Shown in pieces: positions 21,679 through 31,358 of a stretch of DNA of 64,000 bases; position 1 is the first letter of the stretch; the number at the start of each line of letters is the position of its first letter. The notes beneath the pieces were generated by a model. That model did no database searches. It saw only the letters and a list, made by a program, of their open reading frames with translations, and was not told where the DNA came from. The DNA is from Trujillonella endophytica (lineage in GTDB: Bacteria; Actinomycetota; Actinomycetes; Mycobacteriales; Geodermatophilaceae). Position numbers and translations under genes: made by a program. The stretch spans positions 1 through 64,000 of the forward strand of contig NZ_FOEE01000006.1 of NCBI RefSeq assembly GCF_900110555.1, read 5' to 3'.

Positions 21679-21681
21679 TCA

Positions 21682-22545
21682 TCAGAACAGCACGCTGGCG
21701 TACCGGCCGACCTCGCGGAAGCCGACGCGGGCGTAGGAGGCCCGGGCGGGGGCGTTGAAGTCGTTGACGTACAGGCTCACCACCGGGGCGATCGCCGTGC
21801 GGGCGTACTCGACGACGGCGGCGGTGCCCGCGGTGCCGATCCCGCGCCCGCGGACGGCCGGCGCGACCCAGACCCCCTGCACCTGGCAGACCGTCCGCGA
21901 CACGGCGCCGATCTCGGCCTTGAACAGCACCCGGCCGTCCTCGATCCAGGCGACGGACTGCCCGGCCCGCACCAGCTCCGTCACCCGGGCGCGGTAGCCG
22001 GCCCCGCCGTCGCCGCGCAGCGGGCTGACCCCGACCTCCTCGGTGAACATGGCGACCGCCGCCGGGAAGAGCACGTCGATCTCGTCGGTGCGCACGGGGC
22101 GCACGCGCGGCTCCGGCGCCACCGCGGGCGGCCCCTCGATCGCCATCAGCGGCTGGCAGGGGCGGTGGTCGCGCGCCGGCCCCCAGTGCGGGGCGAGCAG
22201 CTCCCACAGCGGGTCCACCGAGCCCGCGGGGCCGACGATGGTCGAGCACCGGCGCCCGATGCGGCGCGCGCGCTCGGCGAAGGCGACCGCGGACGCCCGC
22301 TCGGCTCCCGGGAGCGCGAACGGGATGAGGTTGGCGCCGGCCAGGCAGACGGCGTCGAGCTCGCGGCCGCTGCCGAAGCCCCACAGCGGTGCGCCGAGCG
22401 CGGCCGCCGCGGTGCCGGCCCGCTCGACGCGGCCGGCGATCACGCAGCCGGCGACCGGATCGGTGTCCAGCAGCCGGCGGACGGCCGCCTCGTCGGCGCC
22501 GTCGAGCACGCGGGCCGTCGGGGTGGCGGGGCGGGTGGACGACAT
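21682..22545 (-). CDS. GNAT-family acetyltransferase with DUF4081
   Basis: A 287-residue protein. The N-terminal half matches the DUF4081 module seen in actinobacterial GNAT proteins (VAGCVIAGRVERAG, WGFGSGRELDAVCLAGANLIPF). The C-terminal half is a GNAT fold with the acetyl-CoA-binding motif VWVAPAVRGRGIGTAGTAAVVEYA and YVNDFNAPARASYARVGF (quoted in pieces). The ATG at 22545 is internal to a much longer artefactual frame. It lies 29 bases downstream of ispG, and the same gene follows gcpE in mycobacteria, so the linkage is conserved. The acceptor substrate is unknown. Confidence 0.85.
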   Translation of the reverse strand: MSSTRPATPTARVLDGADEAAVRRLLDTDPVAGCVIAGRVERAGTAAAALGAPLWGFGSGRELDAVCLAGANLIPFALPGAERASAVAFAERARRIGRRCSTIVGPAGSVDPLWELLAPHWGPARDHRPCQPLMAIEGPPAVAPEPRVRPVRTDEIDVLFPAAVAMFTEEVGVSPLRGDGGAGYRARVTELVRAGQSVAWIEDGRVLFKAEIGAVSRTVCQVQGVWVAPAVRGRGIGTAGTAAVVEYARTAIAPVVSLYVNDFNAPARASYARVGFREVGRYASVLF

Positions 22546-22574
22546 GGCAAAGCGCGGCGCCGGCGGGCGGGCCG

Positions 22575-23735
22575 TCAGCCGGCGGTGACGACGGGCGCAC
22601 CCGAGGGGACGCCGTCGTCGGTCAGCTCGCCCGCGAGCCGCAGCGCCTCCTCGATGAGGGTCTCCACGATCTGCGACTCCGGCACCGTCTTGATCACCTC
22701 GCCCTTGACGAAGATCTGGCCCTTGCCGTTGCCCGACGCGACGCCGAGGTCGGCCTCGCGGGCCTCGCCCGGCCCGTTGACGACGCAGCCCATGACGGCC
22801 ACGCGCAGCGGCACCTCGAGCCCGTCCAGCCCGGCGCTGACCTGCTCGGCCAGGGTGTAGACGTCGACCTGGGCGCGGCCGCACGACGGGCAGCTGACGA
22901 TCTCCAGGCCGCGCTGGCGCAGGTTCAGCGACTCCAGGATCTGGGTGCCGACCTTGACCTCCTCGACCGGCGGCGCGGAGAGGGAGACGCGGATCGTGTC
23001 GCCGATGCCCTTGCTCAGCAGCGCGCCGAACGCGACCGCCGACTTGATCGTGCCCTGGAAGGCCGGGCCCGCCTCGGTGACGCCCAGGTGCAGCGGGTAG
23101 TCGCACTGCGCGGCCAGCAGCTCGTAGGCGCGGACCATGACGACGGGGTCGTTGTGCTTGACCGAGATCTTGATGTCGCGGAAGCCGTGCTCCTCGAACA
23201 GCGAGCACTCCCACAGCGCCGACTCCACCAGCGCCTCGGGGGTGGCCTTGCCGTACTTGGCGAGCAGCCGCTTGTCCAGCGAGCCGGCGTTGACGCCGAT
23301 CCGGATCGGGATGCCGGCGTCCCCGGCCGCCTTCGCGATCTCGCCGACCTTGTCGTCGAACTTCTTGATGTTGCCGGGGTTGACCCGCACGGCGGCGCAG
23401 CCGGCGTCGATGGCGGCGAAGACGTACCGCGGCTGGAAGTGGATGTCGGCGATGACGGGGATCTGCGAGTGGCGGGCGATCTCCGGCAGGGCCTCGGCGT
23501 CGTCGGTGTCGGGCACGGCCACGCGCACGATCTGGCAGCCGGCGGCGGTGAGCTCCGCGATCTGCTGCAGGGTCGCGTTGACGTCCGCGGTCTTCGTCGT
23601 GGTCATCGACTGCACGCTGACCGGGGAGTCGCTGCCCACGCCGACGCCGCCCACGTCGAGCTGCCGAGTCCGGCGGCGGGGGGCGAGGACGGGCGGGGGC
23701 GCTGCGGGCATGCCGAGACCGACGGGGACTGCCAT
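22575..23735 (-). CDS. ispG: 4-hydroxy-3-methylbut-2-enyl diphosphate synthase
   Basis: [4Fe-4S] enzyme of the non-mevalonate (MEP) isoprenoid pathway, converting MEcPP to HMBPP. It has 386 residues. The TIM-barrel part has [20 protein letters not shown] near 33, and [18 protein letters not shown]. The C-terminal cluster domain has the ligands in CPSCGR (two Cys) and [12 protein letters not shown] (third Cys) plus the nearby Glu. It is encoded 66 bases downstream of the site-2 protease and dxr, so two MEP-pathway steps share this locus, as in mycobacteria. Confidence 0.97.
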   Translation of the reverse strand: MAVPVGLGMPAAPPPVLAPRRRTRQLDVGGVGVGSDSPVSVQSMTTTKTADVNATLQQIAELTAAGCQIVRVAVPDTDDAEALPEIARHSQIPVIADIHFQPRYVFAAIDAGCAAVRVNPGNIKKFDDKVGEIAKAAGDAGIPIRIGVNAGSLDKRLLAKYGKATPEALVESALWECSLFEEHGFRDIKISVKHNDPVVMVRAYELLAAQCDYPLHLGVTEAGPAFQGTIKSAVAFGALLSKGIGDTIRVSLSAPPVEEVKVGTQILESLNLRQRGLEIVSCPSCGRAQVDVYTLAEQVSAGLDGLEVPLRVAVMGCVVNGPGEAREADLGVASGNGKGQIFVKGEVIKTVPESQIVETLIEEALRLAGELTDDGVPSGAPVVTAG

Positions 23736-23801
23736 GACGCCCAGTATCGCCCTCCGTGCGGACCGATGCCGCCGCGCATCCCGTGAGGTGGGCGACCGCC
23801 G

Positions 23802-25253
23802 CTACTGCAGGGTGATGGGGTTGACCACGTCGGCGACCAGCAGGAGCCCCGACAGCGCGATGAACAACCCCGCGACGACGTAGGCGACCGGCATCAGCCG
23901 GGCGATGTCGAACGGCCCGGGGTCGGGCCGGCCGCGCCAGCGGGCCACCGTGGACCGCCCCTTCTCGTACAGGGCCCCGGCGACGTGGCCACCGTCCAGC
24001 GGGTACATCGGCAGCAGGTTGAACAGGAACAGCACCAGGTTCACGCTGGCCAGCAGGCTGAGGAAGAAGCTGAGCTTCTCTCCGTTGCTGAAGTCCTCGA
24101 TGGAGAACACCTCGCCGGAGATCCGGCCGACGCCGACGACGCCGATCGGGCCCTGCTCGTCGCGCTCCTCGCCCAGGAAGGCGGCGCGGAACAGCTGCGG
24201 CACCCGCTCGGGGATCTCGACCAGCCGCTCGATCGAGTTGGTCACGATCATCCCGAAGTAGCCGGGCATCTCGCCGATCCCCTGCCGGGCGAAGCCGCCC
24301 ACGGGGCTGACGCCGAGGTAGCCGGCGGTCATCGTGCCGTCCCCGTCGTCGGTGAGCACGGTGTTCTCGATGGGGGTGACGGTGAGCTCCTGCCGCTCCC
24401 CGTCCCGCTCGATGGTGAGCGCGAGCTCCTCCCCGGGCGAGTTCCGGATGGCCTGCTGCACCGTCGTCCAGCTGTCGTAGGCGGTCGGGTCGACCGACTC
24501 GCCGCCGACGGCGACGATCGTGTCGCCGGGCTGCAGCCCGGCGCGGGCCGCGGGGCTGGCGACCGGCAGCGCGCAGTTCGGCGTCCCCAGGTCGCAGACC
24601 TCGCCGGCCTCCGCGCCGCTGGTGACGATCGGGATGTCGCAGACGTCGCTGTCGTCGGCCGCGGCCCGGTCGATGCTCTGCGCGCCGGCGGGGACGACGC
24701 AGGCCGGGACGGAGCGCACCTGGGTGGTGATGACGCTGGTGCCGACCGCGGTCAGCGTGATGGCGAAGAACACGACGGCCAGCAACAGGTTGTGCAGCGG
24801 CCCGGCCGACATCACGATGACGCGCTGCCACCACGGCTTGGCGTAGAAGACCCGGCCCTCGTCGCCGGGGCGGACGTCGTTGAGCGCCTGGCCGCGCACC
24901 TCGGCGATGAACGACCGCATCCGGGTGGCGCGCTTGCTCTCGCCCTCCTCCGCCGGCGGGATCATGCCGACGATGCGGATGTAGCCGCCCATCGGGATGG
25001 CCTTGATGCCGAACTCGGTCTCGCCCCGGGTGCGGGAGAACACGGTCGGGCCGAAGCCGACGAAGAACTGCGGCACCCGCATGCCGAACTTCCGCGCCCA
25101 CATGAAGTGGCCGTACTCGTGGAAACCGATGGAGAACAGCAGGCCGATCGCGAAGGCGACGATCCCGAGGACCGTCAGCAGGATCCCGGTCAGTGCATGC
25201 CCCCTGGGTGAGGTGCGGAGCCGATGGCGGCGCGGGCGTGCTGCCGGGCCCAC
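23802..25253 (-). CDS. Site-2 protease (RseP/Rip1-type intramembrane metalloprotease)
   Basis: An M50 zinc protease that cuts membrane-bound substrates such as anti-sigma factors. The zinc motif HEYGH is at 45-49 of the longest frame, [13 protein letters not shown] follows, then a PDZ domain ([19 protein letters not shown]), and the second catalytic motif [12 protein letters not shown] near the C-terminus, with about four membrane segments. The start is uncertain. GTG 25253 lies 60 bases inside dxr and would add 20 basic residues. The natural beginning, [10 protein letters not shown], corresponds to a CTG at 25193, and no ATG occurs before the catalytic motif. The gene overlaps the end of dxr. 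The mycobacterial orthologue is Rip1. Confidence 0.92.
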   Translation of the reverse strand: MGPAARPRRHRLRTSPRGHALTGILLTVLGIVAFAIGLLFSIGFHEYGHFMWARKFGMRVPQFFVGFGPTVFSRTRGETEFGIKAIPMGGYIRIVGMIPPAEEGESKRATRMRSFIAEVRGQALNDVRPGDEGRVFYAKPWWQRVIVMSAGPLHNLLLAVVFFAITLTAVGTSVITTQVRSVPACVVPAGAQSIDRAAADDSDVCDIPIVTSGAEAGEVCDLGTPNCALPVASPAARAGLQPGDTIVAVGGESVDPTAYDSWTTVQQAIRNSPGEELALTIERDGERQELTVTPIENTVLTDDGDGTMTAGYLGVSPVGGFARQGIGEMPGYFGMIVTNSIERLVEIPERVPQLFRAAFLGEERDEQGPIGVVGVGRISGEVFSIEDFSNGEKLSFFLSLLASVNLVLFLFNLLPMYPLDGGHVAGALYEKGRSTVARWRGRPDPGPFDIARLMPVAYVVAGLFIALSGLLLVADVVNPITLQ

Positions 25254-26428
25254 CGCTCAGCGGCCAGGACGTCGTCCACGCAGGTGGGGGCGCCGAGGTC
25301 CGGCGCGTCGTCGAGGGTACGCGCGACGAGGTCCACGATGCCGCGGAACGGCAGCCGACCCGCGAGGAACGCCGCCACCGCCTCCTCGTTGGCCGCGTTG
25401 AACATCGCCGGCACCACGCCGCCGGCCTCCCCGGCGGAGCGGGCGAGCCCGACGGCGGGGAACGCCTCGCCGTCCAGCGGGGCGAACTCCCACGTCGAGG
25501 CGGCCGACCAGTCCAGCGCCGGTTGCACGTGCGGCAGCCGGTCGGGCCAGGCGAGGGCTAGGGCGATGGGCAGGCGCATGTCCGGCGGGCTGGCCTGGGC
25601 GATCGTCGCGCCGTCGGTGAAGGTGACCATCGAGTGCACGATCGACTGCGGGTGCACCACGACGTCGATGTCGGCGTAGGGGACGCCGAACAGCAGGTGC
25701 GCCTCGATCAGCTCCAGGCCCTTGTTCATCAGCGTGGCCGAGTTGATCGTCACGACCGGGCCCATGTCCCAGGTCGGGTGCGCGAGGGCCTGCTCCACCG
25801 TCACGTCGGCCAGGTCGGCGGCGCTGCGGCCGCGGAAGGGGCCGCCGCTTGCGGTGAGCACCAGCCGGGCCACCTCCCCGCGCGCGCCACCGCGCAGGCA
25901 CTGGGCCAGCGCGGAGTGCTCGGAGTCCACCGGCACCAGCTGACCGGGCGCGGCCGCCGCCGTGACCAGGTCTCCCCCGGCGACCAGCGACTCCTTGTTG
26001 GCCAGGGCGACGGTGCGGCCCGCCGCCAGCGCCGACAGCGTCGGCCCGAGGCCGATGGACCCGGTGATCCCGTTGAGGACGACGTCGGCAGGCCGCGCGG
26101 CCAGCTCCTCGGCCGCGCGCGGCCCGGCGAGGATCTCCGGCAGCGCGTACTCGCCCTTGGACCAGCCGCGGCGCGAGGCGGCGGCGTAGAAGGCCAGCTG
26201 CAGGTCCTGGGCGGCGGTCGCGCGGGCGACGGCGACGGTGCGCACGCCCAGGGTCAGCGCCTGGTCGGCCAGCTCGGCGACGTTGCCGCCGCCCGCCGCC
26301 AGGCCCGTGATCATCAGCCGGCCGGGATTCTGCTCGGCGACGGCGATCGCCTGCCGGCCGATCGAGCCGGTCGCCCCCAGGACGGTCACCTCGCGGACGT
26401 CGTCCATCGGTTCGCTCACCGTGCCCAT
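25190..26428 (-). CDS. dxr: 1-deoxy-D-xylulose 5-phosphate reductoisomerase
   Basis: The NADPH-dependent committed step of the MEP isoprenoid pathway (target of fosmidomycin). The 412 residues show the nucleotide-binding motif [14 protein letters not shown] at 14-27, [10 protein letters not shown] near 145, [10 protein letters not shown] with the catalytic acidic pocket, and [20 protein letters not shown] (in pieces). An ATG at 26428 starts [17 protein letters not shown] and ATG codons a few residues later are alternatives. Its 3' end overlaps the start region of the site-2 protease gene. Together with ispG this gives two MEP-pathway genes in one run. Confidence 0.96.
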   Translation of the reverse strand: MGTVSEPMDDVREVTVLGATGSIGRQAIAVAEQNPGRLMITGLAAGGGNVAELADQALTLGVRTVAVARATAAQDLQLAFYAAASRRGWSKGEYALPEILAGPRAAEELAARPADVVLNGITGSIGLGPTLSALAAGRTVALANKESLVAGGDLVTAAAAPGQLVPVDSEHSALAQCLRGGARGEVARLVLTASGGPFRGRSAADLADVTVEQALAHPTWDMGPVVTINSATLMNKGLELIEAHLLFGVPYADIDVVVHPQSIVHSMVTFTDGATIAQASPPDMRLPIALALAWPDRLPHVQPALDWSAASTWEFAPLDGEAFPAVGLARSAGEAGGVVPAMFNAANEEAVAAFLAGRLPFRGIVDLVARTLDDAPDLGAPTCVDDVLAAERWARQHARAAIGSAPHPGGMH

Positions 26429-26502
26429 GGTCCGCTCACGGACCCATCCTCCCCGACGACGCGCCCTCCCTCGTGCGGTCCGGCCGCGCGGGGGCTGGCA
26501 AG

Positions 26503-26838
26503 ATGCGTCCCGTGAGCGAGCAGACCCACCGGGACCGGATCACGACGGACAACCCCGACACCGAGCGGGTCGACCAGCCCGGTCGCGAGGAGGGCGTCGT
26601 CCGGCACGGCTCGCACCCGGTCGAGCACGAGCGTCCCGAGGAGTGGGGCTGGCACGGCGAGACCGGTCGCGCGGGTCGCATCGGCGCCTGGATCGCCGCG
26701 CTCGTCACCCTCACGTACCTGGTCGGCAACCACGAGGGCCGGGTCGAGGACTTCTGGGTCGTCGGGATCGCGCTGGGCATCGTGCTGATGCTGCTGCTGG
26801 ACATCCGCCGCCGGAAGAACGCCTGGCGCGCCAAGTAA
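26503..26838 (+). CDS. DUF2631 small membrane protein
   Basis: About 111 residues. The first half is polar and charged ([35 protein letters not shown]), the second has two membrane segments ([17 protein letters not shown] and [18 protein letters not shown]) and a basic tail ([10 protein letters not shown]). This is the DUF2631 layout, a family commonly found next to dxr in actinobacteria. The function is unknown. ATG 26503 or GTG 26512 (VSEQTHRDR) could be the start; neither has a clear ribosome-binding site. The gene is divergent from dxr and ends 9 bases from the converging VIT1-like gene. Confidence 0.75.
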   Translation: MRPVSEQTHRDRITTDNPDTERVDQPGREEGVVRHGSHPVEHERPEEWGWHGETGRAGRIGAWIAALVTLTYLVGNHEGRVEDFWVVGIALGIVLMLLLDIRRRKNAWRAK

Positions 26839-26847
26839 CGGGTGCGG

Positions 26848-27594
26848 TCAGGCGACCGTGGTCCCGATCGCCAGGCCGATCGCGTAGGTGACGGCACAGG
26901 CCAGCGCGCCGAAGAGCAGCTGCCGCCCGCCGGAGAACCACCACGGCCGCCGGGTGAACCGCGCCGAGACGACGCCGGCCACGGCCAGGCCGGCGCCGCC
27001 GCACAGCAGCGCCACCCACAGCAGCGAGACGCCGAACAGGTAGGGCAGCAGCGGCACGACCGCGCCGACGGCGAACGTGGCCAGCGAGGAGAGCGCCGCC
27101 GTCCGGGGTGACGGCGCGTCGTCCACCGTCACCCCCAGCTCGGCCACCACGTGCAGCCGCAGGGCCGTCTCCGGGTCCCGGGAGAGCTGGGTGGCGACCT
27201 CGTGGGCCAGGTCCTCCTCCACCCCGCGCACCCGCAGCTGAGCGACCAGCTCGGCGAGCTCGCCGCGGGGGTTGCGCTGCAGCTCCCGGCGCTCCCGGGT
27301 GACCTCGAGGTCGAGCTGCTCGTTCTGCGTCTGCACCGAGGTGTACTCGCCGAGGGCCATCGAGATGGCACCCGCGACGAGGCTGGCGACGCCGGCCAGC
27401 AGGATCGCGCGCGGCGCCGCGCCCCCGCCCCCGACGCCCGCGACGAGCGCCGTGTTCGTGACCAGCCCGTCCATCGCGCCGAACACGGCGGCCCGGAGCC
27501 AGCCCCCGGAGACGTCGCCGTGGGCGTGCCCGTGCGAGCTCGCGCCGTCCACCGGGCCCTGGGCCCGGTCGGCGGCGCCCGCGGGGCCGCTCAC
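26848..27594 (-). CDS. VIT1/CCC1-family membrane protein (putative Fe/Mn transporter)
   Basis: A 248-residue protein with five predicted membrane helices. The VIT1 family pattern is visible: [22 protein letters not shown] near residue 36 (in part), [20 protein letters not shown], and the cytoplasmic Glu-rich helical region ([20 protein letters not shown]), where family members bind metal with Glu residues. Proteins of this family export or sequester Fe2+/Mn2+. The N-terminus has a His-rich piece ([13 protein letters not shown]). GTG 27594 overlaps the rlmN stop (GTGA), so it is coupled to rlmN. Metal specificity is inferred from family only. Confidence 0.87.
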   Translation of the reverse strand: MSGPAGAADRAQGPVDGASSHGHAHGDVSGGWLRAAVFGAMDGLVTNTALVAGVGGGGAAPRAILLAGVASLVAGAISMALGEYTSVQTQNEQLDLEVTRERRELQRNPRGELAELVAQLRVRGVEEDLAHEVATQLSRDPETALRLHVVAELGVTVDDAPSPRTAALSSLATFAVGAVVPLLPYLFGVSLLWVALLCGGAGLAVAGVVSARFTRRPWWFSGGRQLLFGALACAVTYAIGLAIGTTVA

Positions 27595-28784
27595 GCGTCG
27601 GTCTCGGCGCCCAGCGCGACCGGCTCCTCCACCGGGGCCACCGGCGTGCTGGCGGCCACGCTGGGCACCCCCTCGGCGAGGTCGGCCGCGGCCAGCTGGC
27701 CGCAGGCGCCGTCGATGTCCTGGCCACGGGTGTCGCGGACCGTCGTCGGCACGCCGGCCGCGCGCAGCCGGGCGACGAACTCCCGCTGGGCGGGCAGCGG
27801 GCTGGCGTCCCACGGGCTGCCCGGCGTGGGGTTGAGCGGGATGAGGTTGACGTGCGCCCGCCGGCGGGCGAGCAGGCGGCCGAGCAGGTCGGCCCGCTCG
27901 GGCTGGTCGTTCACGTCGCGGATCAGCGCGTACTCGACCGAGTACCGGCGGCCGGTGCGCTCGGCGTAGGCGTCGGCCGCGGCCACGACCTCGGCGACCT
28001 TCCAGCGGGTGTTGATCGGCACGAGGGTGTCGCGCAGCTCGTCGTCGGGGGCGTGCAGGCTGACCGCGAGGGTGACCGACAGGCCCTCCTCGGTGAGCCT
28101 GCGGATGCCCGGCACCACGCCGACCGTGGAGACCGTGACCGAGCGCTGGGACAGCCCCAGCCCGTGCGGGGCGGGTGTGCGCAACGCCTCGAGGGTCCGG
28201 CTCACGCGGGAGTAGTTGGCCAGCGGCTCGCCCATGCCCATGAAGACCACGTTCGACAGCCGGCCCGGCCCCCCGGGCAGCTCGCCGTCGGCCATCGCCC
28301 GGGCCGCCGCCACCGCCTGCCCGATGATCTCCGCGGCCGACAGGTTGCGGGTCAGCCCGCCCTGGCCGGTGGCGCAGAAGGGGCAGGCCATGCCGCAGCC
28401 GGCCTGGCTGGAGATGCAGACGGTGGCGCGGTCGGGATAGCGCATCAGCACGCTCTCGACCAGGGCGCCGTCGTGCAGTCGCCACAGCGTCTTGCGGGTG
28501 CGGCCCCCGTCGGCGGCCTGGTGCCGGACCGGGGTCAGCAGGCCGGGCAGCAGGGCCGCGGTGAGGGGCTCGCGGGCGGACGCGGGGACGTCGGTCATCC
28601 GCGCCGGGTCGCTGGTGCCGCGGAAGAAGTGCCGGGACAGCTGGTCGGCCCGGAACGCCGGCTGGCCGAGGTCGGCGACGGCCGCCCGGGCCTCCTCGCG
28701 GGTGAGGTCGGCGAGGTGGCGGGGCGGCTTGCCCCGGCGGGGGGCGTCGAAGACGAGGGGTAGGGCTGTCATGGCGTCGTCCAT
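27591..28784 (-). CDS. rlmN: Dual-specificity 23S rRNA/tRNA adenine-C2 methyltransferase
   Basis: Radical SAM enzyme that methylates A2503 of 23S rRNA and A37 of certain tRNAs. The 397 residues contain the cluster motif CGMACPFC (CxxxCxxC) near residue 130, [13 protein letters not shown], and a catalytic Cys near the C-terminus in [10 protein letters not shown]. The ATG at 28784 ([12 protein letters not shown]) is preferred; ATG 28772 is an alternative. The frame continues upstream to 29819 only as a shadow of the oppositely oriented genes. It diverges from the TrmH-family gene with about 20 bases between them, so promoters must overlap or be leaderless. Confidence 0.95.
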   Translation of the reverse strand: MDDAMTALPLVFDAPRRGKPPRHLADLTREEARAAVADLGQPAFRADQLSRHFFRGTSDPARMTDVPASAREPLTAALLPGLLTPVRHQAADGGRTRKTLWRLHDGALVESVLMRYPDRATVCISSQAGCGMACPFCATGQGGLTRNLSAAEIIGQAVAAARAMADGELPGGPGRLSNVVFMGMGEPLANYSRVSRTLEALRTPAPHGLGLSQRSVTVSTVGVVPGIRRLTEEGLSVTLAVSLHAPDDELRDTLVPINTRWKVAEVVAAADAYAERTGRRYSVEYALIRDVNDQPERADLLGRLLARRRAHVNLIPLNPTPGSPWDASPLPAQREFVARLRAAGVPTTVRDTRGQDIDGACGQLAAADLAEGVPSVAASTPVAPVEEPVALGAETDA

Positions 28785-28805
28785 GGTCCCACTACCGTGC
28801 GGCCC

Positions 28806-29447
28806 GTGACCGACTCGGAGAGGGAGCTCACCCCCGCCGAGCCCGTCGGCGTCGGGCCGTGGGCGGGGCCCTGGCCGGACGACGCCCGCTACGACCCGGA
28901 ACTGCTCGCGGCGGGCGACCGGCGCAACGTCGCCGACCGGTACCGCTACTGGACGGTCCAGGCGGTCGTGGCCGACCTCGACACCCGCCGGCACCCCTTC
29001 CACGTCGCGATCGAGAACTGGAAGCACGACCTGAACATCGGGACCGTCGTCCGGACGGCGAACGCGTTCCAGGCCGCCGGGGTGCACGTGGTCGGACACC
29101 GGCGCTGGAACCGGCGCGGCGCGATGGTCACCGACCGGTACCTGCACGTGCACCACTCCCCCGACGTCGCCGCGCTGGCCGCCTGGGCCCGGACGGAGGG
29201 CCTGCCGCTGCTCGCCGTCGACAACCTGCCCGGCGCCCGGCCCCTGGAGAGCGAGCCACTGCCCCGCGCCTGCGTGCTGCTGTTCGGCCAGGAGGGCACC
29301 GGGCTCAGCGACGCGGCGCGGGACCTGGCCGACGGCGTCCTGTCGATCGCCCAGTACGGCTCGACCCGGTCGATCAACGCCGGCGTCGCGGCCGGGATCG
29401 CCATGCACACCTGGATCCGGCAGCACGGCGGGCCGCCTCCGGGGTGA
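28806..29447 (+). CDS. TrmH-family (SPOUT) RNA ribose methyltransferase
   Basis: About 213 residues from GTG 28806 (216 from GTG 28797). The three SpoU/TrmH motifs are present: [29 protein letters not shown], and [20 protein letters not shown]. These form the trefoil-knot SAM-binding site for 2'-O-methylation of tRNA or rRNA. There is no N-terminal L30-like substrate-binding domain, only about 45 preceding residues, so target RNA is unclear. It diverges from rlmN, another RNA methyltransferase gene, and leads a plus-strand set of three genes. Confidence 0.88.
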   Translation: MTDSERELTPAEPVGVGPWAGPWPDDARYDPELLAAGDRRNVADRYRYWTVQAVVADLDTRRHPFHVAIENWKHDLNIGTVVRTANAFQAAGVHVVGHRRWNRRGAMVTDRYLHVHHSPDVAALAAWARTEGLPLLAVDNLPGARPLESEPLPRACVLLFGQEGTGLSDAARDLADGVLSIAQYGSTRSINAGVAAGIAMHTWIRQHGGPPPG

Positions 29448-29478
29448 CAGGCGCGGGGACACCCGCGAGGCTGCGGGC

Positions 29479-30237
29479 ATGAGCCGCCTCGCCGACGTCG
29501 ACCTGTCGTTGCACCTGGGCAAGAAGGAGGCCAAGCAGCACCTGGCCGCCGCGCAGCGCCGGCTGGTGCAGCTGCGCCTCCTCCTGGGCGGGCAGGTCGG
29601 GTCGGGCGACCTCGGCCCGCCGCTGTGCGTGCTGTTCGAGGGCTGGGACGCCTCCGGCAAGGGCGGCGCCATCAAGCGGCTGGTCTCGGAACTGGATCCG
29701 CGGCACGTGCGGGTGGCGCAGTTCGCCGCCCCCACCGCCGACGAGAAGCGGCACCACTTCCTGTGGCGGTTCTGGCCGGCGCTGCCGGGCTGGGGCGGCA
29801 TGGCCGTGCTGGACCGCACCTGGTACGGCCGCGTGCTGGTCGAGCGCGTGGAGGGCTTCGCCTCCGAGGGGGCCTGGCAGCGGGCCTACGAGGAGATCGT
29901 GGACCTGGAGACGACGCTCGCGGCCGAGGGCATGGTGCTGGTCAAGTTCTGGATGCACGTCTCGCCCGAGGAGCAGCTGCGCCGGTTCGAGTCCCGGCGC
30001 GACGATCCGCTGCGGGCCTGGAAGCTGACCGACGAGGACTGGCGCAACCGCGCGAAGCGGGAGGCGTACGAGGCCGCCGTCGAGGAGATGCTGCAGCGCA
30101 CCGACATCCCCGCCGCCCCGTGGCACGTCGTCGCCGCCGACGACAAGCGCTGGGCCCGCCTGGACGTCGTCCGCACGGTGTGCGACGCGATCGAGGCGGC
30201 GCTGCGCACCCGCGGCATCGACCCGGGCGGGGCATGA
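29479..30237 (+). CDS. Polyphosphate kinase 2 family protein
   Basis: A 252-residue PPK2 that moves phosphate between polyphosphate and nucleotides. The Walker A motif [14 protein letters not shown] is near residue 55, and the Walker B motif [18 protein letters not shown] near 110. The lid region contains [18 protein letters not shown] and [16 protein letters not shown]. The compact single-domain size fits PPK2 classes that phosphorylate AMP and/or ADP from polyphosphate, but class cannot be decided by eye. ATG 29479 opens 31 bases after the TrmH-like gene. Its stop overlaps the start of the DUF952-GNAT gene (ATGA). Confidence 0.92.
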   Translation: MSRLADVDLSLHLGKKEAKQHLAAAQRRLVQLRLLLGGQVGSGDLGPPLCVLFEGWDASGKGGAIKRLVSELDPRHVRVAQFAAPTADEKRHHFLWRFWPALPGWGGMAVLDRTWYGRVLVERVEGFASEGAWQRAYEEIVDLETTLAAEGMVLVKFWMHVSPEEQLRRFESRRDDPLRAWKLTDEDWRNRAKREAYEAAVEEMLQRTDIPAAPWHVVAADDKRWARLDVVRTVCDAIEAALRTRGIDPGGA

Positions 30238-31358
30238 CGGCGCTGCTGCACCTGATCGAGCCCGCGGGCTGGCGGGCCGCGCTGGACGCCGGCGCGGTCC
30301 GCCCGCCGTCGCTGGCCGAGGCCGGGTTCGTGCACCTGTCCGAGCCCGAGCAGGTGCACCTGCCGGCGGGCCGGCTGTTCCCCGGCCGCCGGGACCTGGT
30401 GCTGCTGGTCGTCGACCCTCGCCGGCTGGCCGACCCCGTGCGCCTCGAGCCGGGGGTGCCGGGCGATCCGGAGGCGATGCGCTTCCCGCACCTGTACGGC
30501 CCGCTGCCGACCGCCGCCGTGCTCGCCGTCGTGCCGTACCTCCCCCCCGCCGCCCCCGTCCTGCCGTCGCCGGGCGACGCCCTCGGCCGCGCGCTGGCGC
30601 ACACGCTGTCGCTGCGGACGCGGCGCGCGGCGGAGGTCCGCGACGTCCCCGGCGGCGTCGCGGTGCTGGACCCGGACTTCCCGCACTCCCGCGACGACAA
30701 CCGGCTGCTGCTGTCCGAGCCCGTCGACGCCGCCACCGTCGAGGAGACCGCCGCGACCATCGCCGCCGAGGCCGGGCTGCCGCACCGCGCGGCCACCCTC
30801 CGCTGGCCGGGCGCCGGGGCGGTGGCCCGGGAGCTCGCCGCGCACGGCTGGGAGGTCGAGGAGGTGGTCGTGATGGCCCGGACGGCGCAGCCCCCGCCCG
30901 CGGGCCCCCGGGCCGTCCAGGTCGCGCAGCGCGAGGTCCACGGCCTGTGGCGCCGGTCGTGGCGGACGGTGCTCGCCGGTTCCCCGGACCTGGAGGAGGT
31001 GGTCGACCAGCTGGTCGGCCGCGAGTTCCGCAACGACCGCGTGGTCGCCGTGCACGACCTCGCGGTGACGGAGGAGGGCCGGCCGGTCGCCGCCGGTCAG
31101 CTGCGGATCGACGGCGCCACCGCCGTCGTCGACTCGGTGCTCACCGATCCCGCGGCGCGCGGCCGCGGGCACGCCGACGCCGTCCTGGCCGCGGCGCTGG
31201 ACGGCGCCGCGGCCGCCGGGTGCGACCTGGTGGTGCTCGAGGCCGCGGCCGACGACTGGCCGCGCTCCTGGTACGCCCGGCGCGGGTTCGCCGAGGTGGG
31301 CTCGGTGTGGGAGGTGGGCACCCGTCAGGCGGGCGCCACCCAGGACAGCAGCAGGTAG
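30234..31358 (+). CDS. DUF952-GNAT fusion protein
   Basis: A 374-residue two-part protein. Residues ~1-95 match DUF952 (LLHLIEPAGWRAALDAG, AGFVHLSEPEQVHLPAGRLF, RFPHLYGPLP), a small family often free-standing and of unknown function. Residues ~125-365 are a GNAT-type acetyltransferase region, with DSVLTDPAARGRGHADAVLAAAL as the CoA-binding loop (quoted in part) and SWYARRGFAEVGSVWEV at the end. The ATG at 30234 overlaps the PPK2 stop, suggesting coupling. The last 34 bases overlap the 3' end of cdsA on the opposite strand. The joined architecture and its position after PPK2 are unusual; no substrate can be proposed. Confidence 0.8.
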   Translation: MTALLHLIEPAGWRAALDAGAVRPPSLAEAGFVHLSEPEQVHLPAGRLFPGRRDLVLLVVDPRRLADPVRLEPGVPGDPEAMRFPHLYGPLPTAAVLAVVPYLPPAAPVLPSPGDALGRALAHTLSLRTRRAAEVRDVPGGVAVLDPDFPHSRDDNRLLLSEPVDAATVEETAATIAAEAGLPHRAATLRWPGAGAVARELAAHGWEVEEVVVMARTAQPPPAGPRAVQVAQREVHGLWRRSWRTVLAGSPDLEEVVDQLVGREFRNDRVVAVHDLAVTEEGRPVAAGQLRIDGATAVVDSVLTDPAARGRGHADAVLAAALDGAAAAGCDLVVLEAAADDWPRSWYARRGFAEVGSVWEVGTRQAGATQDSSR

